A DNA stretch of 64,000 nucleotides from NCBI RefSeq assembly GCF_003105155.1, contig NZ_QETK01000001.1, positions 124,001 to 188,000 on the forward strand. Direction: 5' to 3'. The notes beneath the pieces are model-generated. The model made no database searches and was not told the origin of the DNA. It saw only the letters and a program-made list of their open reading frames with translations. Shown piece after piece: positions 47,368-59,853 of the stretch. A program made the translations under genes and the position numbers. The DNA comes from Pseudomonas sp. SDI (lineage in GTDB: Bacteria; Pseudomonadota; Gammaproteobacteria; Pseudomonadales; Pseudomonadaceae). The first letter of the stretch is position 1. The number at the start of each line of letters is the position of its first letter.

Positions 47368-48453
47368 TCAGGAGTGCTCCTTCTCGAATTCCGCCATGTA
47401 GGCTACCAGCGCCTCCACAGCGTCCAGGCCCAGGGCGTTATAGATCGAGGCGCGCATGCCACCCACCGAGCGATGACCTTTCAGGTTGAGCAGGCCACGG
47501 GCATCGGCACCGGCCAGGAAAGGCTTGTCCAGGCGCTCGTCCGCCAGACGGAACGGCACGTTCATCCACGACCGGGCATTGGTGCTGATCGGGTTGGTAT
47601 AGAAGTCGCTCTTGTCGATGAAGCCGTACAGGCGGTCTTTCTTCGCCTTGTTGCGCTGCTCCATGGCGGCGACACCGCCCTGCTCCTTCAGCCACTCGAA
47701 GACCAGTCCCGAGAGGTACCAGGAATAGGTGGCCGGGGTGTTGTACATCGAGCCGTTATCGGCCGCGACCTTGTAGTCGAGCATGGTCGGGCAAGCACTG
47801 CGCGCGTGCCCCAGCAGGTCTTCACGGACGATGACCACCACCAGGCCGCTCGGGCCGATGTTCTTCTGCGCGCCAGCATAGATCATGCCGAACTGCGAAA
47901 CGTCAATCGGCCGCGAAAGGATGTCGGAAGACATATCGACCACCAGGGGCACGTCGCCAGCCTGCGGCACCCAGTCAAACTGCAGACCACCAATAGTCTC
48001 GTTCGAGGCGTAATGCAGATAGGCCGCACCAGGGGTCAGCTTCCACTCGTTCTGGCCCGGGATAGCCAGGTAGTCGTAAGGCTTGGCGCTGGCAGCGACA
48101 TTGATGTTGCCGTAGCGACGCGCTTCCTCGATGGCTTTCTTCGACCAGATACCGGTTTCGACGTAGTCGGCCGTACCGCCTTCAGGCAGCAGGTTCAGCG
48201 GGATCTCGGCAAATTGCTGGCTGGCACCGCCCTGGAGGAACAGCACCTTGTAGTTGGAGGGGATGGACAACAGGTCGCGCAGGTCCTGCTCGGCTTTTTC
48301 GGCAATGGCCACGTAGTCGTCGCTACGGTGACTCATTTCCATGACCGACAGGCCTTTGCCGTTCCAGTCCAGCATCTCGGCCTGGGCACGTTGCAGCACA
48401 GCTTCAGGAAGCGCAGCAGGGCCTGCGCAGAAGTTAAAGGCTCGTTTGCTCAC
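47368..48453 (-). CDS. serC: Phosphoserine aminotransferase
   Basis: Converts 3-phosphohydroxypyruvate to phosphoserine with glutamate, in serine and pyridoxine synthesis. 361 residues, starting SKRAFNFCAGPAALP after a GTG at 48453; a second GTG two codons earlier is also possible. The PLP lysine is in YAGAQKNIGPSG. An upstream in-frame stretch runs into a REP palindrome and is not coding. Operon order gyrA-serC-pheA-tyrA/aroA. Confidence 0.97.
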   Translation of the reverse strand: MSKRAFNFCAGPAALPEAVLQRAQAEMLDWNGKGLSVMEMSHRSDDYVAIAEKAEQDLRDLLSIPSNYKVLFLQGGASQQFAEIPLNLLPEGGTADYVETGIWSKKAIEEARRYGNINVAASAKPYDYLAIPGQNEWKLTPGAAYLHYASNETIGGLQFDWVPQAGDVPLVVDMSSDILSRPIDVSQFGMIYAGAQKNIGPSGLVVVIVREDLLGHARSACPTMLDYKVAADNGSMYNTPATYSWYLSGLVFEWLKEQGGVAAMEQRNKAKKDRLYGFIDKSDFYTNPISTNARSWMNVPFRLADERLDKPFLAGADARGLLNLKGHRSVGGMRASIYNALGLDAVEALVAYMAEFEKEHS

Positions 48454-48483
48454 ATCCACTCTCGCTCTGCTCTTGATAACAGC

Positions 48484-48532
48484 GGGAGCGGACGCCGCGA
48501 AAGCGGGTAAGCCCGCCCCCACAGCCGCTCCC
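48484..48532. repeat. REP-like palindrome between gyrA and serC
   Basis: Outer arms GGGAGCGG / CCGCTCCC and an inner GCGGG-TAAG-CCCGC hairpin, in the 97-base gap between the gyrA stop and the serC start. Sequence resembles the Pseudomonas putida-group REP (GCGGGcAAGCCCGC core). Confidence 0.75.
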
Positions 48533-48550
48533 AAAGGTTGCGCTTACAGT

Positions 48551-51340
<2,790 letters not shown>

Positions 51341-51668
51341 GAGAAGCCTGATTCCTTTTTCTGGTGAAACCTCGTCACATCCATATGGGACGAACGAAGC
51401 TCGCCGCTGCCGGGAGATGCCCTGCAACGACTTACGACAAATCAACGAGTTATGCCATGGATCTGCGCAGTAAAGACAGCCCCAGCGGGCGGTCTTGGAA
51501 ACCGCCGGATGTTACCACAATCGCCGCAGGCATGGGAGTATGGCAAAGCGCCGCCGGGCATACAGGGGGATAGTGGGGGTTATTGAGACCCCTGCGTGAG
51601 CCGGCCTTGCCGGCGATGCGACCCGCAAGCCCGCTATCGCAGGCCAGGCCGCCCCACCCACCGTGCGA
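51341..51668. other. Gap between mtnA and gyrA: gyrA leader plus a REP-like element
   Basis: 328 bases without a gene. The part next to gyrA must hold its promoter; no clear -35/-10 pair was found by eye. The part next to mtnA holds a REP-like palindrome at 51591-51643. Confidence 0.6.
51591..51643. repeat. REP-like palindrome downstream of mtnA
   Basis: Outer arms CCTGCG / CGCAGG enclose GCCGGCCTTGCCGGC and a CCCGCAAGCCCGC segment, both typical of Pseudomonas REP/BIME sequences. Confidence 0.7.
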
Positions 51669-52733
51669 TCAATGCAACCGCTTGCGACACATCAGCTGCG
51701 CGAGCTTCACGATATCCGGCCGCTCTACAATGCCTTTTTCAGTCACGATTACGTCGATCAGGTCCGCGGGCGTCACATCAAATACCGGGTTAAAGACGTC
51801 GACCTGCAAGCCGTCGAACTCCAGCAGCTCGCTGCCATCACGCTCCTCGATCAACACGTCGTCGCCACTGGGCAGGTTCATGTCGAGGCTCGAACTCGAC
51901 GCCACCACCATGAAGCGCACGCCATGGTGCATGGCACTCACAGCCAACTGGTAAGTGCCGATCTTGCTCACCACATCGCCATTGGCAGCGATCCGCTCGG
52001 CGCCGACGATGACCCAGGTCAGGCCTTTGGTCTTCATCAGGTGCGCAGCCGCCGAGTCGGCATTCACCGTGACCGGAACCTGCTCCTGCGCCAACTCCCA
52101 GGCACTCAGCCGTGCGCCTTGCAGCCAGGGCCGGGTCTCATCGACATACACCCGCTCGATCATCCCTTCCAGGTAGGCCGCGCGGATCACCCCCAGCGCC
52201 GTACCCACGCCGCCGCTCGCCAGCGCCCCGGCATTGCCGTGGGTCAGTACCGCCTGTTCGCTACCCTGGTGCTTGCGGATCAGCTCGGCGCCGAGCTGGG
52301 CCATGGTCAGGTTGGCTTCGCGGTCGCTCTGGTGGATGGCAATGGCTTCGGCCTCCATGATCGCCAGCACATCGTCGCCGGCCTTCAGGCGCAGCAGCCG
52401 CTCACGCATACGATTGAGTGCCCAGAACAGATTGACCGCACTCGGCCGCGCTTCGCCGAGCAGTTCGAAGTCCTCTTCCAGCGCCCGCTCCCAGTCGTCA
52501 CCCTGGGCCAGGCGTGCGCGCAGCGCCAGCACCAGTCCATAGGCTGCACTGATGCCGATGGCGGCGGCACCGCACACCACCAGGGTGCGGATCGCCTCGG
52601 CGACCCCGGCCGCATCGTGATAGACCCGCCAGTCTTGCGCTACCGGCAGCGCGCGCTGATCGAGCAGGTACAGGGCACCGTCCCGCCAATCGATGGCCGT
52701 TACCTTCTCTGCAGCCAACAGTCGATCGCGCAT
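51669..52733 (-). CDS. mtnA: MtnA-family protein (methylthioribose-1-phosphate isomerase) with altered active site
   Basis: 354 residues, full length and clearly MtnA throughout (for example [44 protein letters not shown]). MtnA isomerises 5-methylthioribose-1-phosphate in the methionine salvage pathway. The usual RGAPAIG motif reads CGAAAIG (Cys54, Ala57), the catalytic Cys of THCN is Gly166 (THGNAG), and the catalytic Asp of GADRI is Glu246 ([10 protein letters not shown]). Loss of both catalytic residues predicts little or no isomerase activity unless the chemistry has changed. Divergent from mtaD, as usual in Pseudomonas. Confidence 0.88.
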   Translation of the reverse strand: MRDRLLAAEKVTAIDWRDGALYLLDQRALPVAQDWRVYHDAAGVAEAIRTLVVCGAAAIGISAAYGLVLALRARLAQGDDWERALEEDFELLGEARPSAVNLFWALNRMRERLLRLKAGDDVLAIMEAEAIAIHQSDREANLTMAQLGAELIRKHQGSEQAVLTHGNAGALASGGVGTALGVIRAAYLEGMIERVYVDETRPWLQGARLSAWELAQEQVPVTVNADSAAAHLMKTKGLTWVIVGAERIAANGDVVSKIGTYQLAVSAMHHGVRFMVVASSSSLDMNLPSGDDVLIEERDGSELLEFDGLQVDVFNPVFDVTPADLIDVIVTEKGIVERPDIVKLAQLMCRKRLH

Positions 52734-52842
52734 CCCTCACCCCGTCATTCGGACATCAAAAGCCGACGATTATAACGAGCCCCTGTCGCGGACGCTCGGG
52801 TATACTTCGCCATCCCTTTCGGCCACCCCGGGAAATCCGCGC

Positions 52843-54174
52843 ATGCCCAAGCTTACCGCCCCCCTCGACCTGTTGCTCCTGCCAAGCTGGCTGGTGCCTG
52901 TCGAACCGGCAGGGGTGGTACTGCAAGCGCACGCCCTGGGCATTCGTGACGGCAAGATCGTGTTTATCGGCAGCCGCGAAGAGGCCGCACGCCTGAGCGC
53001 CAACGAAACCCGCGAGCTGCCAGGCTGCCTGCTCGCTCCCGGGCTGATCAACGCCCACGGCCACGCCGCCATGACCCTGTTTCGCGGCTTGGCCGACGAC
53101 CTGCCACTGAAGACCTGGCTCGAAGCACACATCTGGCCGGCCGAAAGCCGCTGGGTCAGCGAGGATTTCGTCCGCGACGGCACCGCGCTGGCCATTGCCG
53201 AGCAGCTCAAGGGCGGCATTACCTGCTTCTCGGACATGTACTTCTTCCCCAAGGTTGCCGCCGACTGCGTGCATGACAGCGGCATCCGCGCACAAATCGC
53301 CACGCCGCTGCTCGATTTCCCGATTCCTGGTGCGCGCACCTTCGACGATGGCCTGCACATCGGCGTCGAGCTGTTCGGCGACCTGCGCCATCACCCGCGC
53401 ATTACCGTCGCGCTCGGCCCGCACGCGCCGTACACGGTCAACGACGAGAACCTGGAAAAAGTCCGGGTAATCGCCGAAGAACTCGACGCACCGATCCAGA
53501 TGCACATCCACGAAACCGCCTTCGAGGTGCAGCAGTCCGTCGAGCAGCACGGTGAGCGGCCGTTGGCGCGCCTGGCCCGGCTCGGCCTGCTGGGCCCGCG
53601 TCTGCAAGCCGTGCACGTGACCCAGGTCAGCGACGACGACCTGGCCCTGCTGGTAGAAAGCAACACCAGCGTGGTGCACTGCCCGGAATCGAACCTCAAG
53701 CTGGCCAGTGGCTTCTGCCCGGTCGAGCGTCTCTGGCAAGCCGGGGTCAATGTCGCCGTCGGGACCGACGGCGCGGCCAGCAACAACGACCTTGACCTGC
53801 TCGGCGAAACCCGCACCGCCGCGCTGCTGGCCAAGGCCGTGGCCGGGTCGGCGAGCGCCCTGGATGCGCATCGGGCGTTGCGCATGGCCACCCTGAATGG
53901 CGCCCGCGCGCTGGGCCTGGACGCCGTGACCGGCTCGCTGGAACTGGGCAAGGCCGCCGACCTGGTCGCGTTCGACCTGTCGGGCCTGGCCCAGCAGCCA
54001 ATCTACGATGCAGTGTCGCAACTGATCTACACCAGCAGCCGCGACTGCGTGAAGCATGTCTGGGTGGCTGGCCGGCAACTGCTGGAAGACGGCCGCCTGA
54101 CGCGGATGGACGAACAGGCCCTGCATGCCAGTGCCTGTGCCTGGGGCCAGCGCATCGCCGGCCAACACGAATAA
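52843..54174 (+). CDS. mtaD: Amidohydrolase, probable 5-methylthioadenosine deaminase (TRZ/ATZ family)
   Basis: 443 residues of the MtaD/SAH deaminase subgroup. Metal ligands are in [14 protein letters not shown], the mid-protein HVTQV and [10 protein letters not shown]; substrate loop [10 protein letters not shown]. In P. aeruginosa the neighbour of mtnA (PA3170) deaminates methylthioadenosine to methylthioinosine. The start ATG at 52843 has a GGGAAAT ribosome site. It is followed by ubiG after 60 bases and may be co-transcribed. Confidence 0.9.
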   Translation: MPKLTAPLDLLLLPSWLVPVEPAGVVLQAHALGIRDGKIVFIGSREEAARLSANETRELPGCLLAPGLINAHGHAAMTLFRGLADDLPLKTWLEAHIWPAESRWVSEDFVRDGTALAIAEQLKGGITCFSDMYFFPKVAADCVHDSGIRAQIATPLLDFPIPGARTFDDGLHIGVELFGDLRHHPRITVALGPHAPYTVNDENLEKVRVIAEELDAPIQMHIHETAFEVQQSVEQHGERPLARLARLGLLGPRLQAVHVTQVSDDDLALLVESNTSVVHCPESNLKLASGFCPVERLWQAGVNVAVGTDGAASNNDLDLLGETRTAALLAKAVAGSASALDAHRALRMATLNGARALGLDAVTGSLELGKAADLVAFDLSGLAQQPIYDAVSQLIYTSSRDCVKHVWVAGRQLLEDGRLTRMDEQALHASACAWGQRIAGQHE

Positions 54175-54234
54175 CCCGCTGCCAGCCCCGGCTGGCGCCC
54201 GTAGCAAATTATCGAAGTTTCAGAGGACCGTTCC

Positions 54235-54933
54235 ATGAGCAACGTCGACCACGCCGAAATCGCCAAGTTCGAAGCCCTGGCCCACCGCTGGTGGGACCGC
54301 GAAAGCGAGTTCAAGCCGCTGCACGACATCAACCCGCTGCGGGTCAACTGGATCGACGAGCGGGTCAAGCTCGCCGGCAAGAAGGTCCTCGACGTCGGTT
54401 GCGGCGGCGGTATCCTCAGCGAGGCCATGGCGTTGCGTGGCGCTACCGTTACCGGCATCGACATGGGCGAGGCGCCACTGGCCGTGGCCCAACTGCACCA
54501 GTTGGAGTCGGGGGTGAGCGTCGACTACCGACAGATCACCGCCGAGGCCCTGGCCGAAGAAATGCCCGAGCAATTCGACGTGGTTACCTGCCTGGAAATG
54601 CTGGAGCACGTGCCAGACCCGTCCTCGGTGATCCGCGCCTGTTTCCGCATGGTCAAGCCGGGCGGCCAGGTGTTCTTCTCGACCATCAACCGCAACCCGA
54701 AGGCCTACCTGTTCGCCATCATCGGCGCCGAATACATCATGAAGTTGCTGCCACGCGGCACCCACGACTTCAAGAAATTCATCCGCCCGTCCGAACTGGG
54801 CGCCTGGAGCCGGGCTGCCGGCCTGGAGGTCAAGGACATCATCGGCCTGACCTACAACCCGCTGACCAAGCACTACAAGCTGGCCCCGGACGTTGACGTC
54901 AACTACATGATCCAGACCCTGCGCGAGGAATAA
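54235..54933 (+). CDS. ubiG: Ubiquinone O-methyltransferase UbiG
   Basis: SAM-dependent O-methyltransferase for both O-methylations in ubiquinone synthesis; 232 residues. SAM motif [16 protein letters not shown], post-motif [12 protein letters not shown] and the [12 protein letters not shown] membrane-contact block are typical. A GAGG lies 8 bases before the ATG. Two bases separate it from mupP. Confidence 0.97.
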   Translation: MSNVDHAEIAKFEALAHRWWDRESEFKPLHDINPLRVNWIDERVKLAGKKVLDVGCGGGILSEAMALRGATVTGIDMGEAPLAVAQLHQLESGVSVDYRQITAEALAEEMPEQFDVVTCLEMLEHVPDPSSVIRACFRMVKPGGQVFFSTINRNPKAYLFAIIGAEYIMKLLPRGTHDFKKFIRPSELGAWSRAAGLEVKDIIGLTYNPLTKHYKLAPDVDVNYMIQTLREE

Positions 54934-54935
54934 GC

Positions 54936-55607
54936 ATGCGTTTGCGAGCAGTACTTTTCGACATGGACGGCACCCTGCTCGACACGGCGCCGGACTTCAT
55001 CGCGATCTGCCAGGCCATGCTGGCCGAGCGCGGCCTGCCGGCAATCGATGAGCAGAAGGTCCGCGACGTGATTTCCGGCGGCGCACGGGCAATGGTCGAA
55101 GCCACTTTCGGCATCAGCCCCGACGCGGCAGAATTCGAGGCCTTGCGCCTGGAGTTCCTCGAACGCTACCAGCGCGACTGCGCGGTGCACAGCAAGCTGT
55201 TCGACGGCATGGCCGAGCTGCTTGCCGACATCGAGAAAGGTAACCTGCTGTGGGGCGTGGTCACCAATAAGCCGCTGCGCTTTGCCGAACCGATCATGCA
55301 GCGCCTGGGCCTGGCCGAGCGCTCGGCCCTGCTGATCTGCCCGGACCACGTAAAAAACAGCAAGCCCGACCCGGAGCCGCTGATCCTCGCCTGCAAAACC
55401 CTGAACCTGGACCCGGCCAGCGTACTGTTCGTCGGCGACGACCTGCGTGACATCGAGTCCGGCCGCGATGCCGGCACCCGCACCGCAGCGGTGCGCTACG
55501 GCTATATTCACCCAGAGGACAACCCCAACAACTGGGGCGCGGACGTGGTCGTCGACCACCCACTGGAGCTGCGCACGGTGCTGGATAGCGCACTCTGCGG
55601 TTGCTGA
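54936..55607 (+). CDS. mupP: HAD phosphatase, N-acetylmuramic acid 6-phosphate phosphatase MupP
   Basis: 223-residue HAD enzyme with [14 protein letters not shown] (nucleophile Asp), VVTNKP, the Lys motif KPDPEPL and [16 protein letters not shown]. Often annotated as phosphoglycolate phosphatase, but the orthologue between ubiG and yciK in P. putida and P. aeruginosa is MupP of the cell-wall recycling (fosfomycin-related) pathway. Assignment uses gene order from memory. Confidence 0.9.
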   Translation: MRLRAVLFDMDGTLLDTAPDFIAICQAMLAERGLPAIDEQKVRDVISGGARAMVEATFGISPDAAEFEALRLEFLERYQRDCAVHSKLFDGMAELLADIEKGNLLWGVVTNKPLRFAEPIMQRLGLAERSALLICPDHVKNSKPDPEPLILACKTLNLDPASVLFVGDDLRDIESGRDAGTRTAAVRYGYIHPEDNPNNWGADVVVDHPLELRTVLDSALCGC

Positions 55608-55612
55608 CCCTG

Positions 55613-55677
55613 TCGCCGGCAACGCCGCCTCCCACACAACGGTGCCAATGGCCTGTGGGAGCCGGCCTTGCCGGCGA
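55613..55677. repeat. REP/BIME inverted repeat between mupP and yciK
   Basis: Two 24-base arms, TCGCCGGCAACGCCGCCTCC... and its near-perfect inverse (2 mismatches) ending GCCGGCCTTGCCGGCGA, around a 17-base spacer. A head-to-head REP pair right after the mupP stop. Confidence 0.85.
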
Positions 55678-55707
55678 TCAAGTCCCCCCCTTTTTCGAGG
55701 TAACCCC

Positions 55708-56448
55708 ATGTTCGACTACACCGCCCGCCCTGGCCTGCTGCAAGACCGCGTCATTCTGGTAACCGGCGCCGGCCGTGGCATCGGTGCCGCCGCTGCCAAG
55801 GCCTACGCCGCCCATGGCGCCACCGTGCTGCTGCTGGGCAAGACCGAAGCCAACCTGACAGCGGTCTACGACGAAATCGAAGCTGCCGGCCACCCACAAC
55901 CGGTGGTCATTCCGTTCAACCTGGAAACCGCCCTGCCGCATCAGTACGACGAGCTGGCCGTGATGATCGAGAATGCCTTCGGACGCCTCGACGGCCTGCT
56001 GCACAATGCCTCGATCATTGGCCCGCGCACGCCGATCGAACAGCTCTCGGGCGAGAACTTCATGCGCGTGATGCACATCAACGTCAACGCCATGTTCATG
56101 CTCACCGCCACCCTGCTGCCACTGCTCAAGCTGTCCCAGGATGCCTCGGTGGTGTTCACCTCCAGCAGCGTCGGGCGCAAGGGCCGGGCCTACTGGGGTG
56201 CCTATGGGGTGTCGAAGTTCGCCACCGAGGGCCTGATGCAGACCCTCGCCGACGAACTGGAAAATGTCGCGCCGGTACGCGCCAACAGCATCAACCCGGG
56301 CGCGACCCGCACCAGCATGCGCGCCCAGGCCTACCCAGGGGAAAACCCGGCAAACAACCCACTGCCGGAAGAAATCATGCCGGTGTACCTGTACCTCATG
56401 GGTCCGGACAGCACCGGCATCAACGGTCAGGCGTTCAACGCCCAATAA
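55708..56448 (+). CDS. yciK: YciK-family SDR oxidoreductase
   Basis: 246-residue SDR. TGAGRGIGAAAA is the cofactor motif, NASIIGPRTP replaces the usual NNAG neighbourhood, and AYGVSK gives Tyr and Lys. Orthologue of E. coli YciK, function not established. Converges on the haem-oxygenase-like gene with only 3 bases between the two stops. Confidence 0.92.
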   Translation: MFDYTARPGLLQDRVILVTGAGRGIGAAAAKAYAAHGATVLLLGKTEANLTAVYDEIEAAGHPQPVVIPFNLETALPHQYDELAVMIENAFGRLDGLLHNASIIGPRTPIEQLSGENFMRVMHINVNAMFMLTATLLPLLKLSQDASVVFTSSSVGRKGRAYWGAYGVSKFATEGLMQTLADELENVAPVRANSINPGATRTSMRAQAYPGENPANNPLPEEIMPVYLYLMGPDSTGINGQAFNAQ

Positions 56449-56451
56449 ACG

Positions 56452-57246
56452 TCATTCGACCAGCGCCGCCCGCGTGGCGGCGCCTTGACGCTTCGGGAGT
56501 GCCGGTTCCTCTTGCAGGCAGCGCTCCAGAAACAGGTACATGTAGTGGTAACTCTTGCACACCGCCTCGCGCAGCTCCGCCTGCAATGTCGCCGAGGGGT
56601 GATTGCCCGCCAGTGTGCAAACGATCTCCAAGGCTTCCCAGGGGTGCTCATCGTCGTACTGGGCATGCAGCTTCAGCCACTTCATCGCGCGTTTGCGCCC
56701 CTCCTCCGGGAGCCCCGCCGCATAGGCACCGCTCGAGCAGACCAACGCCGACCACTCGCCCGTCGCCCCTTCGATGGCGTAGTTGGTGGCGGCTATCGCC
56801 ACAATCAGCGAATCGGCCGAACTGGTGTGCCAGCACCAATGGCTGAGGGCATGCAGTTCCGGCGGCACCTGCTGCGCCTGCAACTCGGCCAGGCTGATGC
56901 CATGGGCATGGCACCAGTTCACCCAGTAGTCGGCATGATTGAGCTCGACGCGGATATTGCGCATCAACCAGCGTCGCGCCAGGTCTTCGCCGGGGTGACG
57001 CGCGTAGCGGGTCTTGGTCAGGTTCTGCGCCATGTACAGGGAAAACTGCTCGACCACCGGCCAGCCACCAATCAGGTACTGACGCAGGGCCTTGCTGCCC
57101 AGGCGGTTGTCGCGCAAGCGCTGATAAAACTCATGCTCCACCACGCGACGCTTGCTCGCGGCGCAGTCGCGGATCAACTGCTGGGCCCATAACGGGTAGC
57201 TTGCGGGGTCCATCAATGGACCGGTTCGAATGAACGCATCAATCAC
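56452..57246 (-). CDS. Haem-oxygenase-fold protein (TenA/PqqC-like, iron-containing redox enzyme family)
   Basis: 264 residues, all-helical pattern. Conserved acid/His positions line up as in the family: PVVEQF, VELNHADYW (ExxH-like), NYAIEGATGEW and YDDEHPWEAL. These resemble haem-oxygenase-like diiron oxidases and TenA/PqqC proteins. Often annotated as TenA-family regulator, for which there is no DNA-binding domain here. Start is a GTG at 57246 with AAGGAG 6 bases upstream. Substrate unknown. Confidence 0.8.
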   Translation of the reverse strand: MIDAFIRTGPLMDPASYPLWAQQLIRDCAASKRRVVEHEFYQRLRDNRLGSKALRQYLIGGWPVVEQFSLYMAQNLTKTRYARHPGEDLARRWLMRNIRVELNHADYWVNWCHAHGISLAELQAQQVPPELHALSHWCWHTSSADSLIVAIAATNYAIEGATGEWSALVCSSGAYAAGLPEEGRKRAMKWLKLHAQYDDEHPWEALEIVCTLAGNHPSATLQAELREAVCKSYHYMYLFLERCLQEEPALPKRQGAATRAALVE

Positions 57247-57287
57247 TGTCAGCTCCTTTGATTCCGTGTGATTTTTGCAGGGCAGCG

Positions 57288-59747
57288 TCAGCCGAAGGTG
57301 CCCGGTTCCCTGAACATCAGCGACCGCGCATTGTGGCGCTGGCGCTGCAAGCTTTCGCAGGTGAACACCTGCGGCCGCTCGATCAGGTAGCCCTGGGCAT
57401 AATCGACACCGATCTCCTGCAGTGCCTGCTCGATCAACGGCGTTTCGACGAACTCGGCGATGGTGCGCTTGCCCATCACATGGCCGATGTGATTGATCAC
57501 TTCGACCATCGCCCGGTTGATCGGGTCGTCGAGCATGTCCTTGACGAAACTGCCGTCGATCTTCAGGAAGTCTACCGGCAAGTGCTTCAAATACGCGAAT
57601 GACGACATGCCGGCGCAGAAATCGTCCAGGGAGAAGCGACAACCGAGCCCCTTCAGCTCGTTGATGAAGCGGATCGCACTGCCGAGGTTGGCGATGGCGC
57701 TGGTTTCGGTGATCTCGAAGCAGATCAGCCGCGGCGGGATGGCGTACTCGGCAAACTGCCGGTGCAGGTATTCGAGGAAGTTGTCATCGCCGATGCTGCT
57801 GCCCGAGAGGTTGATCGCACACATGGCCAGCGCCCCGTCAGGGCGATTGTCCAGGCCCTGGCGGATCACCTGGAACACATTGCGCACCACCCAGCGGTCC
57901 AGCGCAGTCATCAGGCCATAGCGCTCGGCAGCGGGAATGAAGCTATCTGGAAGGATGATCCGGCCGCTCTCGTCGTGCAGGCGCAGCAAAATCTCCAGGT
58001 GCCCAGCGGTTGCCTCATGCTCATGCAGCGCAGCAATTTCCTGGGCATAGAGACAAAAGCGGTTCTCTTCCAGGGCAATGTGCAGGCGCTGGATCCAGGC
58101 CATCTCGCCAAAGCGCATGGACAGTTCGGTGTCGTCAGGGTGATACAGTTGCACCCGATTACGACCTCTTTCCTTGGCCATGTAGCACGCCATGTCGGCG
58201 GCCCGCAGCGACGCCTCCAACGAGCTCGGCGCCTGCACCAGGTGCACCAGACCGACGCTGACGGTGGTCATGAACGGCCGCCCCTTCCAGACGAAATGCA
58301 GGCTCTGCACTGCCTGGCGCAGGTTTTCGGCAATCCGCTCGGCCTGCTCGGCCGGGCAATTCTGTAGCAGGATGCCAAACTCGTCGCCGCCCAGCCGAGC
58401 CAGCACATCGCCCTCACGCAAGCCGGCTTGCAGCACCGCGCAGATGTGCCGCAGCAATTCATCGCCCGCGGCATGCCCGCTGGTGTCGTTGACCAGCTTG
58501 AACTGGTCCAGGTCGAGGAACATCAGCGAATGCCGCCCTACCTGCCTGGCCAGTTCATTGAGCGCCTGCTCCAGGCGGTATTCGAACTCGCGGCGATTGG
58601 CCAGCCCGGTCAGCGCATCGTGGGTCGCCTGCCACGACAGATTGGCAATGTACTGGCGCTCCTGGGTCATGTCGTGCAGCACCAGGACCACCCCGCCGAC
58701 CTCGCCTTCGCTGAGGATCGGCGCGCCGACCAGCGTCACCGAAACAGTGCTGCCATCGAGCCGTTGAATCAGCTTGGCCTGCTCGCTACCGCCGCGCAGA
58801 GCCCCGTTGAGGATGTGCTCGGTGAGACTGAGGTGGTCCTTCTCGGCGTTGTCGTCAAGCAGACTGAACAGCGCGGCCAGCGGCAGGCCCTGGGCCTGTT
58901 CGGCGTTCCAGTGGGTCAGGTGCTCGGCAGCCGGGTTCATATAGGCAATATTGCCTTCGACGTCGGTGGTAATCACCCCGTCGCCAATCGACTCGAGGGT
59001 AATCTGGGCGCGATCCTTTTCCGCCTGCAAGGCGCTGGCAAAGGCCTGGCGTTGTGCCAGCAGCTTGCTCGAACGCAGCCAGGCCAGGGCGATCAGGAAC
59101 AGTGCGGTGGCCAGGTTGACCACCAGCAGCAGGCGCAACAGCACCCGCGAACCTTCCCCAAGGGCATCGCTAAAGGCAGTGGCCGCCGGGGTGACGGCTT
59201 CGTTGATCGCGGCGATCCGCGCTTTCCAGTGCGTCACGGTCTGCGCTGAGTGGCGACCGTCGGCGAAACCGGTATGGATCTCATCGGCCAGGCTGTCCAG
59301 TTCCTGCAGGAAACCGTCGCCGACCGCCCACAGCTCGATAGCCCGGGCCAGGTAACTGACATGGCGGAAGTTCTGATACAGCCAGATCACCCGGGTGGCG
59401 TCATCCGGGTGGTTGCCACCTTGCAGAAAACCGGCGCGGGCGGCGTCGAGGTCCGGCGGCTGGCTATCCATGGCCACGCGCAGGTCGTGCCCGCCCTGGG
59501 GCACCGAAATCGCCTTGCGGTACTTGTAGAAGGTGGTTTCGTCGCCGCTATCGGCGTACAGGTTCAGGTAATAGATAGCGTCTTTCTGGCCCTTGGACCA
59601 GAGACTCTCGCCGGCAACGTAGCCACGCAGCGACGACAGCGCATAGAGGCTGATACCGCCCAGCATCGCCTGGAACAGCACCACCGCAACAAATGGCCAG
59701 ATGATCCCCAACAGCCGGGGCGCTTCGAGAGTCCGTTTTCGCTTCAT
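57288..59747 (-). CDS. Membrane PAS-GGDEF-EAL cyclic-di-GMP enzyme
   Basis: 819 residues. A first membrane helix near 15-37 and a second near 205-225 bound a periplasmic region of about 170 residues. Next come a PAS domain (ITLESIGDGVITTDVEGNI), a GGDEF domain with intact GGDEF, and an EAL domain. The EAL motif reads EILLR (Ile for Ala) but EITET, DDFCAG, FLKIDGSFVKDM and the late Glu (AEFVET) are kept, so phosphodiesterase activity is plausible. RbdA-like architecture. No fixed partner in the neighbourhood. Confidence 0.9.
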   Translation of the reverse strand: MKRKRTLEAPRLLGIIWPFVAVVLFQAMLGGISLYALSSLRGYVAGESLWSKGQKDAIYYLNLYADSGDETTFYKYRKAISVPQGGHDLRVAMDSQPPDLDAARAGFLQGGNHPDDATRVIWLYQNFRHVSYLARAIELWAVGDGFLQELDSLADEIHTGFADGRHSAQTVTHWKARIAAINEAVTPAATAFSDALGEGSRVLLRLLLVVNLATALFLIALAWLRSSKLLAQRQAFASALQAEKDRAQITLESIGDGVITTDVEGNIAYMNPAAEHLTHWNAEQAQGLPLAALFSLLDDNAEKDHLSLTEHILNGALRGGSEQAKLIQRLDGSTVSVTLVGAPILSEGEVGGVVLVLHDMTQERQYIANLSWQATHDALTGLANRREFEYRLEQALNELARQVGRHSLMFLDLDQFKLVNDTSGHAAGDELLRHICAVLQAGLREGDVLARLGGDEFGILLQNCPAEQAERIAENLRQAVQSLHFVWKGRPFMTTVSVGLVHLVQAPSSLEASLRAADMACYMAKERGRNRVQLYHPDDTELSMRFGEMAWIQRLHIALEENRFCLYAQEIAALHEHEATAGHLEILLRLHDESGRIILPDSFIPAAERYGLMTALDRWVVRNVFQVIRQGLDNRPDGALAMCAINLSGSSIGDDNFLEYLHRQFAEYAIPPRLICFEITETSAIANLGSAIRFINELKGLGCRFSLDDFCAGMSSFAYLKHLPVDFLKIDGSFVKDMLDDPINRAMVEVINHIGHVMGKRTIAEFVETPLIEQALQEIGVDYAQGYLIERPQVFTCESLQRQRHNARSLMFREPGTFG

Positions 59748-59853
59748 GAGGTCCTTGCCGCAGAGCCGTATGAATCTCAACACATATCATCACAGCCTAG
59801 GCTATTTGCCATCAAGGCAAAGGTGGATTTCTCGGCCGCCCCGGCAATTTCTT

